Positions 28,077 through 36,633 of a stretch of 54,082 bases of DNA are shown piece by piece. How positions within the stretch are numbered: the first letter of the stretch is position 1; every line of letters starts with the position of its first letter. Position numbers and translations under genes: made by a program. Under the pieces are notes generated by a model. The model made no database searches. It was not told the origin of the DNA and saw nothing but the letters and a program-made list of their open reading frames with translations. The DNA comes from Chryseobacterium gleum (GTDB lineage Bacteria > Bacteroidota > Bacteroidia > Flavobacteriales_F > PHOS-HE28). The stretch lies in NCBI GenBank assembly GCA_945872795.1, contig CAMCAZ010000020.1, positions 1 to 54,082 on the forward strand. Direction: 5' to 3'.

Positions 28077-29612
28077 ATGAACGACCAACGCATCAAGGTC
28101 CTTTTTGTGGACGACGAGGAGGGCAACCTGAAGTCCTTCAAGAGCACCTTCCGCAGGGAGATGGACGTGTTGTTGGCCAATTCCGGCGCAGAGGCGCTGG
28201 AACTGCTGGATCGCGAACAGGTGCATGTGATCATCTCCGACCAACGCATGCCGGGCATGACCGGTTCCGAGTTCCTGAGCATCGCCCGGGAGCGACACCC
28301 GCGCACCATGCGCATGCTCCTCACCGGTTATGCCGACCTGGAAGCGGTGGTGGCTGCCGTGAACCAGGGAGGCATCTACGCCTATGCCACCAAGCCATGG
28401 GACGAGAACGACCTTCGCCTGCGCATTCAGCAAGCCTTTGAGATCCATCATCTTCGCGAGGACAAGGACAAGCTTCTGCACCAATACCGACAGGTGTTCG
28501 ATGCCTCCGGCGATCCCATCGTGCTGGTGGATCACAAGGGAGCCATCCTGGAGGCGAATGCCGCCTGCCAGAAGCTCATGGGGCTGGACCGGGCAGCGCT
28601 CCTCAGCACCCGGTTCACCGATCACATCAATGACCCCCGCCAATTGGTCAAGTCCCTTCGCGCCCGTCGCTCCGGCAACGAGTTCGTGAACGTGGACATG
28701 ACCTTGAACACCCCGGCGGGCCACGTGATCGACTGCCTGATAACGGCCACCTACCTCGGTCGCCAGGAACTGGGACGGGACGTGTTCCAGGCCATCATCA
28801 AGGATGTGTCGGACCGCAAGCAGGAAGAGAACCGGCTGCGCAAGTTGAACACCGATCTGGACCGACGTGTCGCCGTGCGGACCGCGCAGCTGTTGGAGGC
28901 CCTGGAGGACCTTGGCGCGTTCTCCTACTCGGTGGCCCACGACCTGCGGTCACCATTGAAGAACATCGTGGCCTTGAGCGACCACCTTCACCACCATGCA
29001 CAAGCCCGACAGGATGACGAGGCCGGTGCCTTCACCGAGCGCATCCAGAAAGGTGCGCAACGGATGATCGACCTGGTGGACGACATGCTCAGGTTCTCGC
29101 AGACGAACACTCGCGAACTGGACCGTCGGGCAGTGGACATCCATGAACTGGTGGCCTCGGTGATCGAAGAGCAGGTACCCGAAGATCGTCGGTCGCAACT
29201 GGTGAACGCCCTTCCCAAGGGCGCCACAGTCCTGGCCGATGCCCCGATGCTCAAGGTCATCCTGCATAACCTGCTTTCCAATTCCCTGAAGTTCACCCGT
29301 AACCAGCCTTCACCGAGCATACGGATCGCGCTGGGCGAGAAGGAAGGTCATGACATTCTTTCCGTGCAGGACAATGGTGTGGGCTTCGATGCCCAGCACA
29401 AGGACCAGGTCTTCGGCGTGTTCAAGCGCATGCACAAGGTGGAGCAGTTCGAGGGTACCGGTGTCGGGCTGGCCATCGTGAGCCGCATTGTGCGCAAGCA
29501 TGGTGGCGAGGTGTGGGCAGACAGTGCCATCGGCGCCGGCACCACCATCCACATCGCACTGCCCAAGGCCGAAAGCCGTTCACAGGATCCTCCTTTCGTC
29601 AAGGTGGCCTGA
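28077..29612 (+). CDS. REC-PAS-histidine kinase hybrid
   Basis: The 511-residue cytoplasmic protein (ATG 28077, 4 bp after the previous stop) has an N-terminal receiver with D55 in ISDQRMP, a PAS domain (about 135-250; FDASGDPIVLVDHKGAILEA), a short coiled coil, H-box SYSVAHDLRSPL with H288, and a HATPase with N-box LHNLLSNSLKF, G1 DNGVGFD and G2 GTGVGLAIV. There are no transmembrane segments. The order REC then kinase suggests it is phosphorylated by the upstream kinase and relays onward. No transcription factor is encoded in the cassette. Confidence 0.92.
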   Translation: MNDQRIKVLFVDDEEGNLKSFKSTFRREMDVLLANSGAEALELLDREQVHVIISDQRMPGMTGSEFLSIARERHPRTMRMLLTGYADLEAVVAAVNQGGIYAYATKPWDENDLRLRIQQAFEIHHLREDKDKLLHQYRQVFDASGDPIVLVDHKGAILEANAACQKLMGLDRAALLSTRFTDHINDPRQLVKSLRARRSGNEFVNVDMTLNTPAGHVIDCLITATYLGRQELGRDVFQAIIKDVSDRKQEENRLRKLNTDLDRRVAVRTAQLLEALEDLGAFSYSVAHDLRSPLKNIVALSDHLHHHAQARQDDEAGAFTERIQKGAQRMIDLVDDMLRFSQTNTRELDRRAVDIHELVASVIEEQVPEDRRSQLVNALPKGATVLADAPMLKVILHNLLSNSLKFTRNQPSPSIRIALGEKEGHDILSVQDNGVGFDAQHKDQVFGVFKRMHKVEQFEGTGVGLAIVSRIVRKHGGEVWADSAIGAGTTIHIALPKAESRSQDPPFVKVA

Positions 29613-29668
29613 TCCTGAAACCTTGAACGATCCCGCTCCGTAGACTGAATAACCAATTCGCCAATCCC

Positions 29669-30223
29669 ATGTCGCACCTACGCATACTCACCCTCTCCCG
29701 CACCAGCGTTCACCTGCCTTGGGCAATGCTGCTCGCCTCCATGGTATCTGCCACGTTCGTCTTCGGACAGGGCAAATTGGTGGATCAGCGCGGTCAGGCC
29801 GAAGGCTGGTATGTGCCTGTTCATGGGCATGTGATGACCGAAGGGAAAAAAGTGGACGGCGTGGAGGTGATGCTGTACAAGGACAATGTGGCCTTGTACA
29901 AAGTGCCGGTGAGCAAGAAAGGAACCTTCGAGCTGCAGCTGGACATCGACCAGATGTTCACGGTGATGATCAGCAAGCCAGGCTTCCAGAACAAGATGAT
30001 CTACGTGGACACAAGCCTGCCAAAGGACCTTGTGGAGTATCCGGATTACGAGTGCTTCGTGACCCTCGCTCCGCCCAACGCGCAGAACATCGAGACGTTT
30101 TACACCGATTTCCCCAGTGCCATCATCCGGTGGAACGCGGACATGGGGGGCTTCTATCACAGCGAACAATACCTGTCCCACATCCAGACCCGTCTGGCCG
30201 GCATTGCCAGCGCCACGTTCTGA
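29669..30223 (+). CDS. Secreted beta-sandwich protein, paralogue of the giant repeat protein N-domain
   Basis: The 184-residue product has a signal peptide (about 1-34, ending V-F-G-Q) and a carboxypeptidase-regulatory-like domain: VPVHGHVMTEGKKVDGVEV, LYKDNVALYKVPVSKKGTFE, KPGFQNKMIYVDT. It aligns by eye with residues 38-175 of the giant protein at 5436-9647 through similar G-x-V, K-D-G-V, K-x-G-x-F/Y-E and K-P-x-F-x-x-K-x-I-x-x-D-T positions, including the stretch before the repeats. Function is unknown. The intrinsic terminator at 30286-30309 follows. Confidence 0.8.
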   Translation: MSHLRILTLSRTSVHLPWAMLLASMVSATFVFGQGKLVDQRGQAEGWYVPVHGHVMTEGKKVDGVEVMLYKDNVALYKVPVSKKGTFELQLDIDQMFTVMISKPGFQNKMIYVDTSLPKDLVEYPDYECFVTLAPPNAQNIETFYTDFPSAIIRWNADMGGFYHSEQYLSHIQTRLAGIASATF

Positions 30224-30285
30224 GCGGACATCACAACACCCTATCCCGCCTTACAAAGCCAACAAATCAAGGCCTATAGAGCAAC

Positions 30286-30309
30286 AAGGCGGGCCCGTAA
30301 GCCCGCCTT
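30286..30309. terminator. Hairpin terminator between convergent genes
   Basis: A perfect 9-bp stem AAGGCGGGC / GCCCGCCTT with loop CCGTAA, between the plus gene ending at 30223 and paaE (minus) ending at 30333. T tracts are short on both sides. Confidence 0.7.
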
Positions 30310-30332
30310 GGTCGTTCCAGTGTGGGAGTCGC

Positions 30333-31430
30333 TCAGTGCTGGTCGTAATCCACCACCACATGCGCCGAGCGCGGATGGGTCTGGCAGGTGAGCACGTAGC
30401 CATCGGCCACTTCCTCATCGGTCAACGCGTAGTTCATTGCCATCTCCACCTGCCCTTCAAGCACGCGGGCCTTGCAGGTGCAGCACACCGCACCCTTGCA
30501 GGCGAAGGGGACGTCCAATCCGGCATCCAGCGCCACATCCAACAGGGCATCGCCCTTGGCCGGCACCTGCAGCAGGTGTTCACGTCCGTCCAAGATCACT
30601 TTCACCTGCGCTGTGCCGGTGAACGCTCCAGGACCAGCGGCTTCGGGGGGGCGTTTCGCATCGCTGGTCACCGGGGTGGTGAACAGCTCGATGTGGATAT
30701 GCTTCTTGTCGACGCCGGAACCTTCCAGTGCTTCGCTCACGTTCACCATCATCTGCTCAGGTCCACAGATGAAGAACTCCTTGTCGAGCCCATCGCTCAC
30801 GAAGCGTTTCAGTAGCGTGATGGCCTTGTCCTTGGTGATCCGACCGTTGAACAGGGCGTCCTCGTCCATCCCTTTGGTGAGGATGTGGAAGACCGACAGC
30901 CGATCTCCATGTGCCGACTTCAGTTCCTCCAGGCGTTTCCGGAAGATAATGCGGTCCTGGTCCGTATTCCCGTAAAAGAGGGTGAAGCGGCTCCGGGGCT
31001 CCGTGCGGAGCACGGTCTTGAGGATACTGAGGATCGGCGTGATGCCGCTGCCTGCCGCGAAGGCCACGAAATGGCGCGCTTGGGCCGGGTCAAGGGCGGT
31101 GGTGAAGTTGCCCATCGGGGTCATCACCTCCACACGCATGCCGGCGCGCAGTTTCTCCACCAGCTGCGTGCTGGCCCGCCCGTTGGGCACCCGCTTCACC
31201 GCGATGCGGAAGTGGTCCACATCCAACGGACTGCTGCAGATGCTGTACGAACGGCGCAATTCCTCCCCGTTCACGGTCAACTTCAGTGTGACGTACTGGC
31301 CGTGGGCGAAGCGGAACTCCTCCCGAAGGGACGGCGGGATGGCGAAACCGACCACGATGCTGTCGGCGGTCTCCTGATGGATGTCGGTGACCTCTAGACT
31401 ATGGAAACGCGCCATGCGGGGAGTGCTCAT
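30333..31430 (-). CDS. paaE: Phenylacetyl-CoA epoxidase, reductase subunit PaaE
   Basis: PaaE passes electrons from NAD(P)H through FAD and a 2Fe-2S centre to the PaaABC di-iron epoxidase. The 365-residue product has an FAD-binding domain (about 10-105; RRSYSICSSP), an NAD-binding domain (about 110-235; FAAGSGITPILSI, FICGPEQMM) and a C-terminal plant-type ferredoxin domain (about 270-365; C-K-G-A-V-C-C-T-C and a later C in LTCQTHPRS). It is divergent from paaA, with a TACTTTTG box (31448-31441) just upstream of its start. Confidence 0.95.
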   Translation of the reverse strand: MSTPRMARFHSLEVTDIHQETADSIVVGFAIPPSLREEFRFAHGQYVTLKLTVNGEELRRSYSICSSPLDVDHFRIAVKRVPNGRASTQLVEKLRAGMRVEVMTPMGNFTTALDPAQARHFVAFAAGSGITPILSILKTVLRTEPRSRFTLFYGNTDQDRIIFRKRLEELKSAHGDRLSVFHILTKGMDEDALFNGRITKDKAITLLKRFVSDGLDKEFFICGPEQMMVNVSEALEGSGVDKKHIHIELFTTPVTSDAKRPPEAAGPGAFTGTAQVKVILDGREHLLQVPAKGDALLDVALDAGLDVPFACKGAVCCTCKARVLEGQVEMAMNYALTDEEVADGYVLTCQTHPRSAHVVVDYDQH

Positions 31431-31440
31431 GTTTGGGCGG

Positions 31441-31448
31441 CAAAAGTA
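31441..31448 (-). promoter_or_regulatory. Probable -7 element of paaE
   Basis: TACTTTTG on the minus strand fits TAnnTTTG, 10 bp upstream of the paaE start codon. No good -33 box is seen at 19-21 bp. Confidence 0.5.
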
Positions 31449-31577
31449 GAAGTTGCGTCGCGGGTATGGACGTTGGAAGGAACCAAGTGCGGTCCGGCAT
31501 TGTTCATCGGCTGATGTTGGTCATTCGCAACGGACCTCATCCCTCTATCTTAGCCACCCCTATACGTGAAGCCTGCC

Positions 31578-32519
31578 ATGACAGACGTGAAGAACCTGGA
31601 AGAGATCTTTCAAGCCAAGATCGATGCCGAGCAGAAGATCGAGCCGAAGGACTGGATGCCCGATGCCTATCGCAAGAACCTGATCCGCCAGATCAGCCAG
31701 CATGCGCACAGCGAGGTGGTGGGCATGCTGCCCGAAGGCAACTGGATCACCCGGGCGCCGAGCCTGAAGCGAAAGGCGATCCTGCTCGCCAAGGTGCAGG
31801 ATGAGGCCGGCCACGGCCTCTACCTCTACAGTGCCGTGGAGACCATGGGCACCAGCCGCGAACAGACCATCGACGACCTGCTGAGCGGCAAGGCCAAGTA
31901 CAGCAGCATCTTCAACTACCCCACCCTCACCTGGGCTGACATTGGCGCAGTCGGTTGGTTGGTGGACGGTGCCGCCATCATGAACCAAGTGATGCTTTGC
32001 CGCACCAGCTACGGTCCTTACGCTCGCGCCATGGTGCGCATCTGCAAGGAGGAGAGCTTCCACCAACGCCAGGGCTACGAGATCATGGCCGTGCTGGCGA
32101 AAGGCAGTCCCGGGCAGAAGGAAATGGCGCAGGACGCCCTCAACCGCTGGTGGTGGCCCAGTCTCATGATGTTCGGCCCCACGGACGCCAACAGCCCGCA
32201 CAGCGCCCAGAGCATGAAGTGGAAGATCAAGCGCCAGAGCAACGACGAACTGCGGCAGACCTTCATCGACCGGACCGTGCAACAGGCGGAAGTGATCGGC
32301 CTCAGCATCCCCGACCCGGACCTGAAGTGGAACGAAGAGACGAAGCACTACGACTGGGGCGCCATCGACTGGACCGAGTTCAACAATGTGGTGGCCGGTA
32401 ATGGCCCCTGCAACAAGGAACGCCTTGCAGCCCGCAACAAGGCCCACAATGAGGGCGCCTGGGTGCGTGAAGCAGCACTGGCCTATGCCGCCAAGAAAGC
32501 AAAACGCAAAGCCGCCTGA
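31578..32519 (+). CDS. paaA: Phenylacetyl-CoA epoxidase, catalytic subunit PaaA
   Basis: PaaA is the oxygenase subunit that forms the 1,2-epoxide of phenylacetyl-CoA. The 313-residue product has the di-iron carboxylate motifs [11 protein letters not shown] (E-x-x-H) and [13 protein letters not shown] (E-E-x-x-H) spaced as in class I di-iron proteins. The ATG at 31578 is chosen over an in-frame GTG at 31566. A -7-like TATCTTAG lies at 31546-31553. paaB follows after 79 bp containing a palindromic repeat. Confidence 0.96.
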   Translation: MTDVKNLEEIFQAKIDAEQKIEPKDWMPDAYRKNLIRQISQHAHSEVVGMLPEGNWITRAPSLKRKAILLAKVQDEAGHGLYLYSAVETMGTSREQTIDDLLSGKAKYSSIFNYPTLTWADIGAVGWLVDGAAIMNQVMLCRTSYGPYARAMVRICKEESFHQRQGYEIMAVLAKGSPGQKEMAQDALNRWWWPSLMMFGPTDANSPHSAQSMKWKIKRQSNDELRQTFIDRTVQQAEVIGLSIPDPDLKWNEETKHYDWGAIDWTEFNNVVAGNGPCNKERLAARNKAHNEGAWVREAALAYAAKKAKRKAA

Positions 32520-32559
32520 TCCGCCCCTACTGCGGATATCCGCCCAAAGACACTGTACC

Positions 32560-32578
32560 GTCGACCCATTGGGTCGAC
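32560..32578. repeat. Palindromic repeat GTCGACCC-ATT-GGGTCGAC, copy 1
   Basis: A perfect 8-bp inverted repeat with a 3-base spacer, preceded by ACTGTACC, in the paaA-paaB gap. Three more copies occur in the paa region. Confidence 0.85.
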
Positions 32579-32598
32579 CTCCCACCCACCGGAAACCA

Positions 32599-32892
32599 AT
32601 GAGCAACACCCCCAACAACTGGCCACTCTGGGAGATCTTCATCCAGAGCAAGCGCGGCTTGGAGCACAAGCACGTGGGCAGCCTGCACGCCGCCGACCCC
32701 AAAATGGCCATCGAGAACGCCCGTGATGTGTACACCCGCCGTCAGGAGGGGAACAGCATCTGGGTGGTGCTCGCGGAGCATGTGCATGCCTCGCGTCCGG
32801 AAGATGCCGAGAGCTTCTACGATCCGGCGGATGACAAGGTGTACCGCCACCCCACATTCTACACGATGCCTGAGGGCGCGAAATACATCTGA
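32599..32892 (+). CDS. paaB: Phenylacetyl-CoA epoxidase subunit PaaB
   Basis: A small structural subunit bridging PaaAC heterodimers. The 97-residue product matches the family (~95 aa) with WPLWEIFIQSKRGLEHKHVG at the N-terminus, a conserved ALEHARDVYTRR-like stretch (here IENARDVYTRRQEG) and IWVV. Its ATG follows the palindrome copy 1 by 20 bp. Confidence 0.95.
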   Translation: MSNTPNNWPLWEIFIQSKRGLEHKHVGSLHAADPKMAIENARDVYTRRQEGNSIWVVLAEHVHASRPEDAESFYDPADDKVYRHPTFYTMPEGAKYI

Positions 32893-32950
32893 TCTATACC
32901 ACGATCTCCGGCCTTACGATCGTACGGGCCGGAAATTTCCGGCCCCACCA

Positions 32951-33703
32951 ATGAGCCAAGCACTCTTCACCTACACCCTCCGCCTCGCCGACGACCTCCT
33001 CATCCTCAGCCAACGCCTGGGTGAATGGTGCGGCCACGGCCCCGTGCTGGAGGAGGATATCGCCCTCACCAACCGCGCGCTGGACCACCTCGGTGAGGCT
33101 CGCAACCTGCTCACCTACGCCGGACAGGTGGAAGGCAAGGGCCGCTCCGAGGACGACCTGGCCTACCTGCGCATGGAACGCCAGTACACCAACACGAAGC
33201 TGGTGGAACAGCCCAACGGCGACTACGCCCACACCATGGTGCGCAGCTTCCTCTTCGATGCCTACCACCTGCCGTTGATGCAGGCGCTGACCAAGAGCCA
33301 CGATGCCCAACTGTCGGCCATCGCAGGCAAGAGCGTGAAGGAGGCCACCTACCACCTGCGCGCCAGCAGCGAATGGATCATCCGCTTCGGTGATGGCACC
33401 GAGGAGAGTCACCAACGCGCCCAAGCTGCCTTGGACAACCTATGGACCTACACCGGTGAGCTCTTCGAGACCGATGCCGTGCTGGAAGAGATGACCAAGA
33501 CGGGTGTCGCACCTGACATCGCAGCGATCAAGGCCCTCTGGAGCAAGACCGTGGACCAGGTGCTTGCCGAAGCCACCTTGAAGCGCCCCGCCGACGAATT
33601 CATGATGACCGGCGGCCGCAAAGGCCTGCACAGCGAGCACATGGGTTTTATCCTAGCAGAAATGCAGCATGTGACGCGGGCGTACCCGGGCGTTGAATGG
33701 TAG
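32951..33703 (+). CDS. paaC: Phenylacetyl-CoA epoxidase subunit PaaC
   Basis: PaaC is the non-catalytic di-iron-fold partner of PaaA. The 250-residue product has the family signature LGEWCGHGPVLEEDIALTNR, ALDHLGEARNLL and a weak second ligand region HLRASSEWIIRFGDGTEESH. The first in-frame ATG after the paaB stop (32951) gives the usual family length. Orientation and spacing fit an operon with paaAB. Confidence 0.95.
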   Translation: MSQALFTYTLRLADDLLILSQRLGEWCGHGPVLEEDIALTNRALDHLGEARNLLTYAGQVEGKGRSEDDLAYLRMERQYTNTKLVEQPNGDYAHTMVRSFLFDAYHLPLMQALTKSHDAQLSAIAGKSVKEATYHLRASSEWIIRFGDGTEESHQRAQAALDNLWTYTGELFETDAVLEEMTKTGVAPDIAAIKALWSKTVDQVLAEATLKRPADEFMMTGGRKGLHSEHMGFILAEMQHVTRAYPGVEW

Positions 33704-33748
33704 CGGATGCCCTCGGGTTCCACGGATCTTGATCCATGCACCTGTACC

Positions 33749-33767
33749 GTCGACCCCTTGGGTCGAC
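33749..33767. repeat. Palindromic repeat GTCGACCC-CTT-GGGTCGAC, copy 2
   Basis: Same 8-bp inverted repeat, preceded by CCTGTACC, in the paaC-paaD gap, ending 8 bp before the paaD start codon. Confidence 0.85.
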
Positions 33768-33775
33768 ATACTTAA

Positions 33776-34276
33776 ATGAACGCCCAAGAACCCATAACCA
33801 AACACCGCATCCTCGAGCTCCTCGATTACGTGAAGGACCCGGAGATCCCGGCCATCAACGTGCTGGAGCTGGGCGTCGTGCGTAGCGTGGAGGTGGAGGA
33901 TAGCGGCAAGGCCATCATCACCATCACCCCCACCTACACCGGCTGTCCGGCGATGGACGTGATGGCGGCCGACATCAAGAAGGAACTGCTGGAGGCCGGC
34001 GTGCCCGAAGTGGAAGTGAAAATGACCCTCTCCCCCGCCTGGACCACCGACTGGATCACCGACGAGGGCAAACGCAAGCTGAAGGAATACGGCATCGCCC
34101 CGCCGGAGAAGAGCGCCGACATCCGCGCGCTGAAAGGCGAACATCCCGTGGTGGCCTGCCCGCAGTGCGGTTCAAAGAACACAGTGATGCTCTCGCTCTT
34201 CGGCAGCACGGCGTGCAAGGCGCTGTGGAAGTGCCAGGATTGTTTGGAGCCGTTCGATCAGTTCAAATGCCTTTGA
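33776..34276 (+). CDS. paaD: Phenylacetyl-CoA epoxidase accessory subunit PaaD
   Basis: PaaD is a MIP18/DUF59-type protein needed for epoxidase activity, probably in Fe-S or di-iron maturation. The 166-residue product has the N-terminal DUF59 part (LLDYVKDPEIPAINVLELG, TPTYTGCPAMDVM) and a C-terminal zinc-ribbon-like part with C-P-x-C and C-Q-D-C pairs (VACPQCGS, ALWKCQDCLEPF). It follows paaC in the same direction. Confidence 0.94.
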   Translation: MNAQEPITKHRILELLDYVKDPEIPAINVLELGVVRSVEVEDSGKAIITITPTYTGCPAMDVMAADIKKELLEAGVPEVEVKMTLSPAWTTDWITDEGKRKLKEYGIAPPEKSADIRALKGEHPVVACPQCGSKNTVMLSLFGSTACKALWKCQDCLEPFDQFKCL

Positions 34277-34277
34277 G

Positions 34278-34370
34278 GGATCAGATGATCAGACGATGGA
34301 AATATCTACTGCCGATGCGATCTTCTGATCGTCTCATTTTCTGATCTTCTGATCTTCTGATCTTTACCCC
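34278..34370. repeat. GATC-rich degenerate tandem array upstream of paaG
   Basis: The gap contains repeated TGATC(A/T/G)TC units, for example CTGATCTTCTGATCTTCTG, and the spaced form CTGATCGTCTCATTTTCTG. A close copy of the same block lies upstream of paaH at 35288-35323. No gene or clear promoter is seen. Confidence 0.6.
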
Positions 34371-34404
34371 ATCGCCTTCGCTAATAGGCTTCGGCGAGCA
34401 ACGC

Positions 34405-35184
34405 ATGTCCTACACCAAGATCCTCTACACCGTCGCCGAGGGCGTCGCCACCATTTCTCTGAACCGTCCGGACAAGCTCAACAGCTTCGACCGCGAGATG
34501 GCGCTGGAGACCATCGATGCGCTGGACAAAGCCAAGGACGATGTGAACGTCCGGGCCGTGCTGCTGACCGGTGAGGGACGTGCCTTCTGTGCAGGTCAGG
34601 ACCTGGCCGAGGCCATTGCTCCGGGCACCCTGATCGAGGAGATCATCACGGTACAATACAATCCGATCGTGCGGCGCATCCGCAACCTCCCCAAGCCGGT
34701 GGTATGCGCGGTGAACGGTGTGGCGGCCGGTGCCGGGGCCAATATCGCCTACGCTTGCGACCTCACGTTGGCGGCCGAGAGCGCCAACTTCATCCAGAGC
34801 TTCATCAATATCGGTTTGATCCCCGACAGCGGCGGCACGTTCACTTTGCAGCGTTTGGTGGGGATGCAGCGCGCCTTCGGGCAGATGATCCTGGCCCCCA
34901 AGGTGAGTGCCAAGGAAGCCGAGGCCCAGGGCATGATCTGGAAGGCCGTGCCTGACGCCGAGCTGATGAACGAGGCCACAATTCTCGCAAAGAAGCTGGC
35001 CACCATGCCCACCAAGGCCATCGCCCTCACCAAAGAAGCCCTGAACCGCGGCCTGAACAACAGCCTCGACGGACAATTGGACGTGGAGAACGAGTTGCAG
35101 AGTATCGCCGGCCGCAGCCACGATTACAACGAGGGGGTGAAGGCGTTCCTGGAGAAGCGGAAGCCCATCTACCGTGGCGAATGA
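34405..35184 (+). CDS. paaG: Phenylacetate pathway isomerase PaaG (enoyl-CoA hydratase family)
   Basis: PaaG converts the ring 1,2-epoxide of phenylacetyl-CoA to the oxepin. The 259-residue crotonase-fold product has NRPDKLNSFDREM, the oxyanion loop LTGEGRAFCAGQDLAE, VAAGAGANIAYACDL and the IPDSGGTF segment with the catalytic Asp typical of PaaG-like isomerases. It is separated from paaD by a GATC-rich array, so it may have its own promoter. Confidence 0.92.
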   Translation: MSYTKILYTVAEGVATISLNRPDKLNSFDREMALETIDALDKAKDDVNVRAVLLTGEGRAFCAGQDLAEAIAPGTLIEEIITVQYNPIVRRIRNLPKPVVCAVNGVAAGAGANIAYACDLTLAAESANFIQSFINIGLIPDSGGTFTLQRLVGMQRAFGQMILAPKVSAKEAEAQGMIWKAVPDAELMNEATILAKKLATMPTKAIALTKEALNRGLNNSLDGQLDVENELQSIAGRSHDYNEGVKAFLEKRKPIYRGE

Positions 35185-35206
35185 CTCCCGTGGTAGGCAC
35201 TGTACC

Positions 35207-35225
35207 GTCGACCCACTGGGTCGAC
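35207..35225. repeat. Palindromic repeat GTCGACCC-ACT-GGGTCGAC, copy 3
   Basis: Same inverted repeat preceded by ACTGTACC, 22 bp after the paaG stop. It is followed by a short run of CACGGAT/TACGGAT-like repeats (35239-35270). Confidence 0.85.
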
Positions 35226-35287
35226 TTACCGTGTTTTGAACCACGGATGCATACGGATGGACACGGATAACTCCGGACAACGCACCC

Positions 35288-35323
35288 GATCATCTGATCA
35301 TCTCATTTTCTGATCATCTGATC
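35288..35323. repeat. GATC-rich degenerate tandem array upstream of paaH
   Basis: GATCATCTGATCATCTCATT followed by TTCTGATCATCTGATC; it matches the array at 34278-34370 with A replacing T or G at a few positions. Confidence 0.6.
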
Positions 35324-35374
35324 TGCACCCGATCTTCGCGCCCACGCCCTAGCACCAGCATCGGCGGACAACAC

Positions 35375-36538
35375 ATGGATCATTCGATGAACGTCGCCGT
35401 GATCGGCGCAGGGACGATGGGCAGTGGCATAGCGCAGGTGGCCGCCCAGGCCGGGCACAACGTGGTGCTGTTCGACACGCACAAAGAGGCCGTGGACAAG
35501 GCCTTGGCCGGACTGCGCAAGACCCTGGACAAGCTGGTGGAGAAAGGCAAATTCACGGCCGAGCAGGCCGATGGCATCCACGGCCGCATCACCCCGGCCA
35601 GTGATCTGAAGGACCTCGCGGGAAGTGGGCTGGTGATCGAGGCCATCATCGAGGACCTCGGCATCAAGCAGAAGCTGTTCGCGGAGTTGGAAGGCATTCT
35701 GGCGACCGATGCCATTCTCGCCACCAATACCTCTTCCCTTTCCGTAACGGCGATCGCCGGAAGCTTAAAGTACCCGGAACGTATGGTGGGCCTGCACTTC
35801 TTCAACCCCGCACCGCTGCTGCCGCTGGTGGAAGTGGTGCCTGGGCTGGCCACGGCGCCCGACCTGGCCCAGCGCTGTGCTGCACTGATGACCACCTGGG
35901 GCAAGGTACCCGTGGTCTGCAAGGATACTCCCGGCTTCATCGTGAACCGCGTGGCGCGGCCCTTCTACGGCGAGGCCATCCGCATTTACGAGGAAGGGAT
36001 CGCCGACATGCCCACCATCGATGCGGCCATGAAAAGCGTCGGCTTCAAGATGGGGCCCTTCGAGCTGATGGACCTGATCGGTAACGACATCAACTTCACG
36101 GTGACGAAGACCGTGTGGGAGGCCTTTTTCTACGACCCGCGCTACAAGCCGAGCTTCACGCAGCAGCGGCAGGTGGAAAGTGGTCGCCTGGGCCGAAAGA
36201 CCGGTCGCGGGTACTATTCCTACGCAGAGGGCACCACCCTTCCCGCCCCGCAGGTGGACATGGTGCTGGGCAACTCCATTGTGGAGCGTGTCCTGGCCAT
36301 GCTGATCAACGAGGCTGCAGATGCGCTGTTCTGGGGCGTGGCCAGCGCAAAGGACATCGATCTGGCCATGACCAAGGGTGTGAACTACCCCAAGGGATTG
36401 CTGGCCTGGGCCGATGAACAGGGCGCTGCCCATTGGCTGGGGATCCTGGAGACCATGCAGCAGGAGACCGGCGAGGACCGGTACCGCCCCTCTCCCCTGC
36501 TTCGACGCATGGCCCGTCAGGGTGGTCTGTTCCATTGA
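35375..36538 (+). CDS. paaH: 3-hydroxyadipyl-CoA dehydrogenase PaaH
   Basis: PaaH oxidises 3-hydroxyadipyl-CoA with NAD+ late in phenylacetate breakdown. The 387-residue product has the N-terminal NAD site VIGAGTMGSGIAQVAAQAGH, the substrate/catalytic region HFFNPAPLLPLVEVV, KDTPGFIVNRVARPF, and two C-terminal dimerisation domains (FKMGPFELMDLIG, and VNYPKGLLAWAD). An ATG at 35387 would remove four residues. The next gene has its own promoter. Confidence 0.92.
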   Translation: MDHSMNVAVIGAGTMGSGIAQVAAQAGHNVVLFDTHKEAVDKALAGLRKTLDKLVEKGKFTAEQADGIHGRITPASDLKDLAGSGLVIEAIIEDLGIKQKLFAELEGILATDAILATNTSSLSVTAIAGSLKYPERMVGLHFFNPAPLLPLVEVVPGLATAPDLAQRCAALMTTWGKVPVVCKDTPGFIVNRVARPFYGEAIRIYEEGIADMPTIDAAMKSVGFKMGPFELMDLIGNDINFTVTKTVWEAFFYDPRYKPSFTQQRQVESGRLGRKTGRGYYSYAEGTTLPAPQVDMVLGNSIVERVLAMLINEAADALFWGVASAKDIDLAMTKGVNYPKGLLAWADEQGAAHWLGILETMQQETGEDRYRPSPLLRRMARQGGLFH

Positions 36539-36573
36539 GCCGAACATCCCCTCAACAGGTTTTCACCAGAGAA

Positions 36574-36604
36574 TTTGTTTCCATGGAATATTTCTCTAGA
36601 TTTG
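36574..36604 (+). promoter_or_regulatory. Bacteroidota-type promoter of the YceI lipoprotein gene
   Basis: TTTG (36574-36577) and TAGATTTG (36597-36604) are exactly 19 bp apart, an almost perfect match to the consensus. It lies 36 bp after the paaH stop and 30 bp before the ATG at 36634, so this gene is uncoupled from paa transcription. Confidence 0.8.
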
Positions 36605-36633
36605 CTCCACGAAACAACCCCTCATCAACACCC

